A DNA stretch of 64,000 nucleotides from Verrucomicrobiaceae bacterium E54 (GTDB lineage: Bacteria > Verrucomicrobiota > Verrucomicrobiia > Verrucomicrobiales > Akkermansiaceae). This document shows positions 1 to 7,308 of this stretch, in pieces. The notes beneath the pieces are model-generated. The model worked only from the letters and a program-made list of their open reading frames with translations. It ran no database searches and was not told where the DNA came from. Within the stretch, counting starts at the first letter, position 1, and every line of letters begins with the position of its first letter. The stretch lies in the NCBI GenBank assembly GCA_022548915.1, contig JAKZES010000006.1, forward strand, positions 1 to 64,000, given 5' to 3'. A program made the position numbers and the translations under genes.

Positions 1-17
1 GCTCAGCGGCGAAAATC

Positions 18-662
18 GTGCATGCCTTCAAAGCCTGGTTACCGAGAACTTCCAGCTGTTCGAGAATCCGAAAAGTTAATGCCGAGAAGTATATTCAACG
101 AGATCAAGGCCAAGCAAAGCGGCTTTTCATAGAGGCTTCGGAATCCGGGCATGAAGCGGCGGGGGAATGGTTGGAGAAACTAGAAAAGAGATGGTTTGTG
201 GGAAGCTATCTTGAGAGCGAGCGGGAGACCTACAGTTATCTATGTATTGTTAATCTGGCAATTCAGGGTGACCAGAGGTCCGCATTACGAATGAGCTTAA
301 ATTATTTTCGGCACCAAGGCAGAGCGCTGTTTGCTGCGGGTGGGCTCAAGCGACTTTCCCAAGAATGGGGCCACGAATGGCTTTCTGTGGCCGCGGGCCT
401 GGGTGATTCGGTCGCGCAGCTATTGGTTGCTGACTTTCACGCGAAGGGGCTTTGGGTCAAACAGAGTAGTCTTACCGCTGAAAGTTGGAGGAGAAAAGTT
501 CAGAGGCCCCGGTTGCGGAAAGCTCAGCTGGGGTTGGCGAAGATATTCGGTTCCGAGGATTCGCTGCATGCCCAAATCTACCGGGCGGTCAAGTCCGGGG
601 TGAAGAGTGAGAGAAAATTGGGTGAAGCTCTATATAAGGCGTTCAAAAAGCCAAGCCAGTAG
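18..662 (+). CDS. Sel1-like repeat protein, possibly 5'-partial
   Basis: The protein resembles Sel1-like (TPR-related) repeat proteins. Two segments, about residues 32-56 and 118-146, show the small-residue helix-pair pattern (AKRLFIEASESGHEAAGEWL and EWLSVAAGLGDSVAQLLVAD). Such repeats normally mediate protein-protein contacts. The first usable start is a GTG at 18, but the frame is open to base 3, so the true start may lie outside the window. No signal peptide is visible. Base composition is clearly less GC-rich than the genes after 1.4 kb, which suggests a different origin. No partner gene is visible. The family call is moderate and the function unknown. Confidence 0.55.
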   Translation: MHAFKAWLPRTSSCSRIRKVNAEKYIQRDQGQAKRLFIEASESGHEAAGEWLEKLEKRWFVGSYLESERETYSYLCIVNLAIQGDQRSALRMSLNYFRHQGRALFAAGGLKRLSQEWGHEWLSVAAGLGDSVAQLLVADFHAKGLWVKQSSLTAESWRRKVQRPRLRKAQLGLAKIFGSEDSLHAQIYRAVKSGVKSERKLGEALYKAFKKPSQ

Positions 663-700
663 CATGGTCTTCTGCTGCATGTAATGGATTCTAGCGTTTT

Positions 701-1003
701 TCAGGGCTTCGCTTGGCCGGCGATTATAGCTGTGAGTTCGTCCAGAGCCAGGACGCGGTCTCGGCGCCGATGCACGACAGCCTGGCAATTCGCGCAAAAG
801 GGAACCAGATCTCGGACGTCCTAGCCTGCCCCTTCACTCGGGGCGAGCGATCCGTTTAGGACCTCGTAGGCAATGCGGCGCTCCAACATGAAAGATACCC
901 GTCGACCATCGGTGAAGTAGAGACGGACATCGGACTCCGTGAGGCACATTGTCTCCGCCAAATCGGACAGATTCCACTCGAGCACACCACGCGGTTCAGC
1001 CAT
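701..1003 (-). pseudogene. HNH endonuclease remnant with in-frame TAG
   Basis: On the minus strand a 60-codon piece starts with ATG at 1003 and ends at a TAG (821-823). The same frame continues through the TAG for 39 more codons to a TGA at 701-703. The downstream piece contains DLVPFCANCQAVVHRR followed by LALDELTAII, the typical C-terminal half of an HNH nuclease (zinc-binding cysteines plus the final HNH histidine). The upstream first HNH His pair (usually a VHH-type segment) is absent, and the N-terminal piece does not match it. So this is a decayed or internally deleted nuclease gene, not a working enzyme. The HNH assignment of the tail is solid; the origin of the N-terminal 60 codons is unclear. 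Confidence 0.6.
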
Positions 1004-1408
1004 CCCCCTTTTCTATTTTGTGAGCCTTGATTGTCAAACCATCGACCGTGACAGCGATGCCACGTGCGCTTTCAGTGGACTCGAACTGAGAGGCAATAGG
1101 ACGAACAAGACTCGAACCTCACAAGCCACTGACTCTCAGTATCCCCCAAACAGAGAGGGCTCTGAATGCCCGTGAAGGGCTGAGTGTTCGGGATGCCACT
1201 CGCTCGCCGGTCTGAATTTTGACAGGACCGCGATTGCCCTTGGAGGTAGCTTGGATCCTTGGAACCGAAGGGATTCCGTGTGGTCGTCAGCGGCGAGTTC
1301 ACGGGGTTGCCGCGGGAAGATCCTCTTTCAAGCGTGGCGGTCGAGGGAACATTCGATTGTCGGTGCGGCCGGGTCGGATCACCATGACGCCGCTCCGCGG
1401 AGCAGCCT
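1004..1408. other. Gap without a supportable gene
   Basis: About 400 bases between the HNH remnant and proC. All reading frames here are short or run against proC. Two stretches on the minus strand (near 1075-1090 and 1095-1110) contain a GTTCGAGTC-like T-loop sequence, but neither folds into a tRNA. I see no promoter or terminator that I can defend. Confidence 0.4.
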
Positions 1409-2215
1409 TTGGAAATCAACCCAGCATCCACCGTGAAGATCGGATTCATCGGAACCGGAAAGATCAGCGCCGCCGTCGTCGAGGGTCTTTGCCGCTCGCG
1501 GCTCGAAGGGCTTTCGATCCGGGTTTCCCCGCGAAACGAGCGGACCTCCGCCGAACTGGCCCGGAGCCATGCCGCCGTGCGGCGTTGCGGGGACAACCAG
1601 CAGGTGCTGGATGAGTCGGACATCGTCTGCCTCGCGGTGCGGCCGAAAGACGCCCGGCGGGTGCTGCGCGAGCTGGTCTTCCGGGAGGACCACCGGGTCG
1701 TTTCCTTCGTCACCTTCCTGCCGTTGGAAGATCTGGCGAGTGAGGCCGCCCCGGCGCGCAACGCCTGCCGCGCGATCCCGTTGCCGACGGTGGCGCACCG
1801 CCGCTGCCCGATCCCGCTGCTGAATGCGGACGACCGGGTGCTGGAGATGTTCGAGGCGATCGGCCAGCCGCTGAGGGTCGAAGACGAGGAACAGCTCCAC
1901 GTCCTGTGGGCGCTGACCGGATTGATTTCGCCGCTCTACGACCTGCTCGGGCAATGGAGCGGCTGGTCCACCGCCCGGGGTGTCGGCCCGGACCTGACGA
2001 ATCGCTACGTCGCGGAGATGGTCGAGGCCCTTGCCTTCGCAGCCCGGCAGCAATCTCCGGTCCGCTTCGACCATCTCTCGGAACATGCGGCCACGCCCGG
2101 GGGGATGAATGAACAGGCGGCCCGCGAAATCGCAGACTCGGGGTCCCACGCGGCGTGGCCCGAGGTGCTCGACCACCTGCTGGCCCGCTTTTCAGAAGCG
2201 GAGGGCGCTTCGTGA
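1409..2215 (+). CDS. proC: Pyrroline-5-carboxylate reductase family protein
   Basis: Cytoplasmic NAD(P)H-dependent reductase; the family converts 1-pyrroline-5-carboxylate to proline. The N-terminus has the Rossmann dinucleotide motif GFIGTGKIS near residues 12-20, followed by the P5CR-type VSPRNERTSAEL region. The C-terminal dimerisation domain contains ALTGLISPLYD and the family hallmark HAATPGGMNEQ. Length, 268 residues, fits the family. The start is uncertain: TTG at 1409 gives the longest form, GTG at 1433 lies closer to the Rossmann strand, and no clear ribosome binding site decides. Several substrate-region residues look divergent from classical ProC (WSGWSTARG in the middle), so a related paralog is possible. 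It stands alone and converges on the next gene. Confidence 0.75.
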   Translation: MEINPASTVKIGFIGTGKISAAVVEGLCRSRLEGLSIRVSPRNERTSAELARSHAAVRRCGDNQQVLDESDIVCLAVRPKDARRVLRELVFREDHRVVSFVTFLPLEDLASEAAPARNACRAIPLPTVAHRRCPIPLLNADDRVLEMFEAIGQPLRVEDEEQLHVLWALTGLISPLYDLLGQWSGWSTARGVGPDLTNRYVAEMVEALAFAARQQSPVRFDHLSEHAATPGGMNEQAAREIADSGSHAAWPEVLDHLLARFSEAEGAS

Positions 2216-2288
2216 CGGGCGGGTGTTCCGATGCGTTGGCTGATCGGCCCGACCCTGCTCGTGCTGTTAGATAGAAGGAGCCGAGGCC

Positions 2289-3560
2289 TTACTTGACGCA
2301 GATGAGGTGCTCGGATGTGCGGAGCAGCAGCTTCCCGTCGATGGGAACCGGAGTGGCGAGGATCTGCTCTCCCATGTCATTCTCCCCGAGAAGCTCGAAG
2401 GCATCGCCGATCCGCGCCGAGAACACGACCCCGTCCTCGCGGGCGGCATAGAGGATCCCTCCGGCAATCACGGGTGAGGCGTAGTAGGGAACGACGGACT
2501 TGGGAAGCTGGGCCGTCCAAAACGGCTCACCCGTCTCCGGATCGAGGCAAACCACTTCGCCCCGGTGACGAAGCAGGTAAACCTTCCCTTCGTACTCGAT
2601 CGGGCTTGAGACGAAGACTCCGAAGTCACTGCGCTCCCAAAGCCGATGCGTGCCCGTGACATCGCCGGATCCTCCCAGGCGAACCGCATGGATCGAAGCC
2701 TGCTTCCGGTCGTCCCGACCCACCGGGACCACCGCGATGTTCCCCGCGACCACCGGTGTTGCGATCGGCGGCCAGAGGTTCTTCGCCCTCGGATTGAAGC
2801 CCCCGCAGGTCCACAGCAGTTCACCGTCATCCGCGGCGTAGGCGGTCAAGTGGTCCGAACACCACACTAGCAGGGCGTCCCGGTCGCCGTGACGAACGGG
2901 AACCGGCGTCGAGTATCCGTTGTCGTTCTCGGCCGGGGCCTCGAAGTTGCGTTCCTGCTTCCAGCGGATTTGGCCGGTGGCCTTGTCGAAGCCGGCGACC
3001 CATGAATCCCCCGCGTGGAGCCGGGGAAGGATGACGAGATCGCCGATGATGATGGGAGAACTCCCCTGGTCCCAGAACAGTTCCTGCGGACCGAACTCCT
3101 CGACCAGGTTGCGTTTCCAGCGGATCGTCCCGTCCATTTCCAGGGCCGCGAAGGTGCCGCTCTTGAAATAGACGAAGACCCCGGTGCCATCCGTGACCGG
3201 CGAGGCGTTGCTGCTGGTGCCGAGCTTCATGTGCTTCGGCTTCCTGATCGCACCGAAGCGGGTCTTCCAGACTTGTTTCCCCTCGAGATCGAATGCCAGG
3301 GCGGTATCGATGCCGTCTGCGGGTGCGGTGACGAACACCCGGTCCTTCCACACGACCGGCGAGGACGCCCCCTTTCCGGGAAGTTCGACCTTCCACAGGA
3401 CCTCGTCGGCACTCCATTCGGGCGGGTAGTTCTCGCCGGCCCGGCTTCCATTGTGCGCGGGCCCCCGCCAGGAAGGCCAGTCTTCCGCGACGAGAGGGCC
3501 CATGGTCGAAAAGAACAGGATGCCGGCGGCGGAGGCGATGCTGTGCTTGGACGAGTGCAT
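2289..3560 (-). CDS. Secreted PQQ-like beta-propeller protein
   Basis: A signal-peptide-bearing protein of 423 residues made of PQQ-like propeller blades. From MHSSKHSIASAAG the first 25 residues form a hydrophobic export signal ending at VAEDW. WPSWRGP is the usual opening of this verrucomicrobial/planctomycete quinoprotein-like family. Blade motifs of the type ALDxxTGxxxW recur (AFDLEGKQVWK, GFDKATGQIRWK, AYAADDGELLW, CLDPETGEPFW). ATG at 3593 would add 11 non-signal-like residues, so 3560 is preferred. These proteins often act as extracytoplasmic scaffolds; there is no sign of an actual PQQ dehydrogenase active site. Neighbours give no pathway. Confidence 0.85.
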   Translation of the reverse strand: MHSSKHSIASAAGILFFSTMGPLVAEDWPSWRGPAHNGSRAGENYPPEWSADEVLWKVELPGKGASSPVVWKDRVFVTAPADGIDTALAFDLEGKQVWKTRFGAIRKPKHMKLGTSSNASPVTDGTGVFVYFKSGTFAALEMDGTIRWKRNLVEEFGPQELFWDQGSSPIIIGDLVILPRLHAGDSWVAGFDKATGQIRWKQERNFEAPAENDNGYSTPVPVRHGDRDALLVWCSDHLTAYAADDGELLWTCGGFNPRAKNLWPPIATPVVAGNIAVVPVGRDDRKQASIHAVRLGGSGDVTGTHRLWERSDFGVFVSSPIEYEGKVYLLRHRGEVVCLDPETGEPFWTAQLPKSVVPYYASPVIAGGILYAAREDGVVFSARIGDAFELLGENDMGEQILATPVPIDGKLLLRTSEHLICVK

Positions 3561-3623
3561 CCCCGTAGCTAGCACAATTGCGGGCATTGTCATCCTGCTT
3601 TGTTGCGGACGGGAAACCCGAAT

Positions 3624-4700
3624 TCAACGCCGCTCCGGGGCCGGGCCGATCGTCCCGCCCTCGATGAAGCGGGCGAGGGTGAAGGTCTGCCGGTGGTCTT
3701 GCACACCACGGGCGACGTTCCCGGCCCAGCGCCCGATCCGCCGGGTGAGGGGAGCAAAGTCCGAATAGAAATGAGTGGCGAGAGGGTCGCACCAGTCAAA
3801 CGAGGGATCGTGGTCCAGGCAGATCAGCGAGACGTCGCGGGGAGCAATGATCCCGCGGCGCGCCAGGTGGTCGCGGACGGCGAGAAAGGTTGGGATTTCC
3901 TCGACGATGAGGGCGGTGGGTGGGGTGACCTGGAAGAGGGATTCCAGGCAGCGGTGAAGTCCTGCGGGGCGATAACCCCAGACCGGCAGGTGATAGGCGG
4001 TGGGCCGGATTCCCTCGGCTTGAAGGGTTTCAAGGAACTTCCGCTGGAACAGGGCCGGCTCGGGAACGATCATGTTCTCCCGCGAAAGCAGAACGATGCG
4101 ACGATGTCCCAGCTCGACCAGGCGCCGGATCACCGGCTGCAGGTTTTTCCGGATTCCACAACCGGCGATGGGCAGGCCGGACTTGACGCCGAACAGCGCA
4201 TAGGCAGGCACCGGTTGCTTGCAGAACCACTCGAGCACCTCCCGCGATCCGGCGGTCACGATCCAGGCATCGGCCGGAACCTTGTGAACGAAACGCGCGA
4301 CCCGCTTCACGTCCATGCCCAGGTCCAACAGCGTCTTGGTGGTAAAATCGGCCGTGAATCCGCGCGCCTTCAGCTGGCCCAGCAGTTCGCCGAAGAACGG
4401 CAGGGCGCGATCCGAAGGGTCGTAGGCGAGGACACGCAGCCTGAAGTGCCGGGGTTGGATGTCGCCCTCGGGCAGCACGATCCGGCGCCGCCGGCCCGGT
4501 CCCTGCGAGGCGAGCAGGCCCTCCTTCGCCAGTCGGCGCATGGCCTGCTCGACCGTCCGGTGGCTGACACCCAGTTCGCTTGCGAGCCGGTCGCGCCCCG
4601 GAAGGGTGCCCCTCCAGCGTCCGGAGAGCATCCCCTCCCGCAGGAGTTCGAGGACCTGGTCGGTCACGGTTCGAAAGCCGCTTCGCTTCACGTCGGGCAA
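3624..4700 (-). CDS. GntR-type wHTH regulator with LacI-like sensor domain
   Basis: A 358-residue regulator. Residues about 10-80 form a GntR-type winged helix (VTDQVLELLREGMLSG then LASELGVSHRTVEQAMRRLAKEGLL). The remainder is a LacI/GalR-like periplasmic-binding-protein fold: LGHRRIVLLSRENM, then TALIVEEIPTFLAVRDHLARRG and the late segment DVSLICLDHDPSFDWCDP. This combination is common in Verrucomicrobia and Lentisphaerae and resembles AraR-type sugar regulators; the ligand is unknown. It is divergent from the transglutaminase/FGE-like gene at 4787 with an 86-base shared region, which carries a dyad beside the regulator start. Control of itself and of the divergent gene is therefore a reasonable inference. 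Confidence 0.88.
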   Translation of the reverse strand: MPDVKRSGFRTVTDQVLELLREGMLSGRWRGTLPGRDRLASELGVSHRTVEQAMRRLAKEGLLASQGPGRRRRIVLPEGDIQPRHFRLRVLAYDPSDRALPFFGELLGQLKARGFTADFTTKTLLDLGMDVKRVARFVHKVPADAWIVTAGSREVLEWFCKQPVPAYALFGVKSGLPIAGCGIRKNLQPVIRRLVELGHRRIVLLSRENMIVPEPALFQRKFLETLQAEGIRPTAYHLPVWGYRPAGLHRCLESLFQVTPPTALIVEEIPTFLAVRDHLARRGIIAPRDVSLICLDHDPSFDWCDPLATHFYSDFAPLTRRIGRWAGNVARGVQDHRQTFTLARFIEGGTIGPAPERR

Positions 4701-4703
4701 CCT

Positions 4704-4718
4704 GTCACAAAAAGTGAC
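4704..4718. promoter_or_regulatory. Inverted repeat beside GntR-like gene, possible operator
   Basis: GTCAC, five A, GTGAC: a perfect 5-base dyad starting 4 bases upstream of the regulator ATG, in the region shared with the divergent gene at 4787. GntR-like winged helices bind short dyads as dimers, so this is a plausible autoregulatory operator. A second dyad (ATGCC/GGCAT, 4737-4750) lies 18 bases further on. Assignment to this regulator is inference. Confidence 0.4.
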
Positions 4719-4786
4719 GGTGTATCAAGGAAGCTTATGCCCCGCGGCATGTATGAACGAGGGCGTCTGAGGCGTTTGTCTCCCCC

Positions 4787-6583
4787 ATGCAGTCCTTCTT
4801 GATGTTTCTGGCGTTGATGGTCGTGATGCCGGGTCTTGTCGTCTCGCGGTCCCTTGCGGAGGAATCGCCACCGAAGGCCGCGCCGGGCGTGGACGCGAGG
4901 CTGCTCGCGCGCTACACGTCCGCGAAGGACAAGCTCCACGCGGAATTGACCAAGCGGATCCCCGACCTCAAGGACGAGGCCAGGGTGCAGGCGTTCTTGA
5001 AGAGCGACAAGCTGGACCCACTGCTTGTCACCTTCGTGGTCCTGCACGAGGCGACCCCCGAGGGCCTCGCGACCTTTGCCCAGCAGGGCAAGGAGCAGGA
5101 GCGGCTGGTCGAGCAATTGCTGTCGAACACCGACCTGATGAAGCAGATGCTGGTGGCCGACGGTCCCACGAAGCCCAAGCGCGGTGTGCCGCAATGGGGT
5201 CCGGCGATCAAGATATACACCGACATTCAAAAGGCGAGCAAGAGGGCCGATGCGGGGATCTTTCAACGGCTGGCGGTGGCCTGCGCCCTCGAGCATGCGA
5301 CCCCCCTATGGCAAAGCAACACTGAGGCGCGCCCCGGTCCCGAGCACGTCGACCCGTTGGAGCGCTACATGGGCTACGAAAAGGCTTATCTCGCCGGGGA
5401 GCTGGATCCCGCCTTCCCGACCTTCGACACCTTTCATCTGTGCCTGGTGGTGAATGAACACGAACCGGAATGGACGCATGCCTGGGGACGCGAGATGATG
5501 CGCAACTACCGGCCCGACCACCTCTTCAACTCGACCGGCAACGGCAGCTACAGCCGCTTCGTCACCAGCGACATCCCGAACACTTCGGCCCGACAGTTTC
5601 ACGACAATCCCAAGCTTCATGGTTATCAGAATATCCTGATGAACCACGGGATCTGCGGTCGCCGCGCGTTCTTCGGGCGCTTCATCCTCCGGTCCTTCGG
5701 CATCCCGACCATCAAGCGTCCAAGCCGCGCGCATGGAGCCCTGGCCCGCTGGTCGCCGGACGGGTGGAAAGTCGATCTCGGTCCCGGATGGGGCTCCGGC
5801 ACGACCAACACGCCCTATCACAGGGATCGAGCGTTTCTGAAGACCACCCAGGCTCGCCAGAATCCCGAGGCCTACCTGCAGGTCAAGCGGGCCCAGTGGA
5901 TCGGCGACCTGATGGGCGAGGAACGGATGTACTGGGGCGATGGCGGCAAGGATACCTGCTACGGCGTGTCGCTCCTGACCCAGGACCGCATCATCAAGGA
6001 TATTGAGGAGGGGAAGCTTCCCCGGGTGGACCACTCGGCGGTGATGGAAGCCGACGAACCGACCCTTGCCGAGAAAGTGCTGGCCAAACCCGTCAGGAAG
6101 GAGGCCATCAGTTACAGCAGTGACGGCACCATCTTCATCCCTGCAGCCGCCTACGACAGCATTGGAGGCCGCGCGCCCAACAACCTCCTGACGGTAAGAA
6201 GTTTCGATGGCGGCGAGCAGATCTACCTCCGCCGGTTCGGCCCCTTTGGTGGTTCGGTGCCCATCCTGAAGGGAGGCAACTACAAGAAGGACTCGAACGA
6301 AGCCCGGTCGGCAAAACGGATACGGAGGGCCGGCCTTGGAGAGTATCCGGACTGGGGAATGCGGGTGGCGTTCACGCCGAAAGGCGACAATCCACCGCCC
6401 GAGCTGAAACCGGATCTGGGCAACGGGGTCTCGATGGACTTCATCTACGTCAAGCCCGGCACGTTCATGATGGGCAGCGACAAGACGGAGGAAACCAAGT
6501 TCACCTGCCCTGAAGCGCCCAGGCACGAGGTCACGCTGACGAAGGGATACTATCTCGGCAAATATGAGGTGACGCGGGCATAG
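4787..6583 (+). CDS. Transglutaminase-like and FGE-like protein, N-terminal part ended by in-frame TAG
   Basis: A 598-residue secreted protein. An N-terminal signal peptide (MQSFLMFLALMVVMPGLVV) is followed by a long helical region. A transglutaminase-like core then shows Cys in NHGICGRRAFFGRF, His in SRAHGALARW and the following GWKVDLG strand. Near residue 555 an FGE/SUMF1-type domain begins (MDFIYVKPGTFMMGSDKTEE, then GYYLGKYEVTRA). The frame then hits TAG at 6581-6583 exactly where homologous domains usually carry Gln (YEVTxAQY), and the same frame continues with the rest of the FGE domain. A single C-to-T change would explain it. It is divergent from the GntR-like regulator, which may control it. 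Confidence 0.7.
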   Translation: MQSFLMFLALMVVMPGLVVSRSLAEESPPKAAPGVDARLLARYTSAKDKLHAELTKRIPDLKDEARVQAFLKSDKLDPLLVTFVVLHEATPEGLATFAQQGKEQERLVEQLLSNTDLMKQMLVADGPTKPKRGVPQWGPAIKIYTDIQKASKRADAGIFQRLAVACALEHATPLWQSNTEARPGPEHVDPLERYMGYEKAYLAGELDPAFPTFDTFHLCLVVNEHEPEWTHAWGREMMRNYRPDHLFNSTGNGSYSRFVTSDIPNTSARQFHDNPKLHGYQNILMNHGICGRRAFFGRFILRSFGIPTIKRPSRAHGALARWSPDGWKVDLGPGWGSGTTNTPYHRDRAFLKTTQARQNPEAYLQVKRAQWIGDLMGEERMYWGDGGKDTCYGVSLLTQDRIIKDIEEGKLPRVDHSAVMEADEPTLAEKVLAKPVRKEAISYSSDGTIFIPAAAYDSIGGRAPNNLLTVRSFDGGEQIYLRRFGPFGGSVPILKGGNYKKDSNEARSAKRIRRAGLGEYPDWGMRVAFTPKGDNPPPELKPDLGNGVSMDFIYVKPGTFMMGSDKTEETKFTCPEAPRHEVTLTKGYYLGKYEVTRA

Positions 6584-6595
6584 TACAGCGGCCAG

Positions 6596-7249
6596 ATGAA
6601 CGTGGATCAGCACGACTACCCGGCCGGCCACATCAGCAAGGACGAAGCCGAGAATTTCTGCAGGGCGCTTTCGGAATACACCGGACAGGATGTGCGCCTC
6701 CCGACGGAGGCCGAATGGGAGTATGCGGCCCGCGCGGGGACGGATACGCTCTGGTTCTTCGGCGATGATCCGGCGCCGCTCGGCGACTATGCCTGGTATG
6801 AGCCGAATGCCGGTGGCAAGCCCCATCCGGTCGGCCGGAAAAAACCGAATCCCTGGGGGTTTCACGACATGTACGGCAACCTCTGGGAGTGTGTTTCCGA
6901 CGCGTATCACCGGGATTACTTCGCCAACAGCCCGAAGAAGGATCCGATCGGCAATCAGCAGCCTTCGGAATACACGATGGACTACACCATCCGTGCTTCC
7001 AAGGCAGGCCGATACGTCCTGACGGCGGAGGTGGTCACGGCCAACTACTGGCAGAACATTGCACTCCGGGTGAATGGATCAACCGACGAACAGTTGATCA
7101 CTTTGCCGATGACTTTGGGGGATTGGCAAAACACGCCGGAGACCGTCGTCGAACTCAAGGCCGGGGAGAACCAGCTGAAGTTCCTGCGACGGAACCCGAT
7201 TCAATATGCCGTTGCCATCCGCTCCTTCACCCTGAGGCCGATCCAGTAG
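6596..7249 (+). CDS. FGE-like domain, C-terminal part, plus CBM-like domain
   Basis: Same frame as the gene ending at 6583; only the TAG and four codons (YSGQ) separate that stop from the ATG at 6596. The segment has typical FGE-sulfatase/SUMF1 motifs: DEAENFCRALSEYTG, VRLPTEAEWEYAARAGTD, YAWYEPNAG, PNPWGFHDMYGNLWE. The usual RVLRGGSW-type end with the catalytic cysteines is missing. Instead a beta-rich CBM6/35-like domain follows (YTIRASKAGRYVLTAEVV, LRVNG, VVELKAGENQLKFL). A real formylglycine-generating enzyme is therefore unlikely; this is a non-catalytic FGE-like module. Translated alone from 6596 it would lack a signal peptide and half a domain, so it is probably either a nonsense-mutant tail or reached by readthrough. 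Confidence 0.6.
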   Translation: MNVDQHDYPAGHISKDEAENFCRALSEYTGQDVRLPTEAEWEYAARAGTDTLWFFGDDPAPLGDYAWYEPNAGGKPHPVGRKKPNPWGFHDMYGNLWECVSDAYHRDYFANSPKKDPIGNQQPSEYTMDYTIRASKAGRYVLTAEVVTANYWQNIALRVNGSTDEQLITLPMTLGDWQNTPETVVELKAGENQLKFLRRNPIQYAVAIRSFTLRPIQ

Positions 7250-7308
7250 CGCATGAATCCACCTGTCGTGTTCCTCTCGAAGCAAGCCCCACAATCCCCG
7301 ATCGAACC

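Noticed and set aside
1072-1112. tRNA-like T-loop sequences on the minus strand
   Set aside because: The flanking bases do not form T-stem, acceptor or anticodon pairs, so no tRNA can be supported.
5306-6910. Minus-strand frame spanning the split FGE-like gene
   Set aside because: Shadow of the plus-strand coding region.
4787-7249. Active formylglycine-generating enzyme for the window's sulfatases
   Set aside because: The FGE-like domain lacks the catalytic C-terminal cysteine region and is interrupted by TAG.
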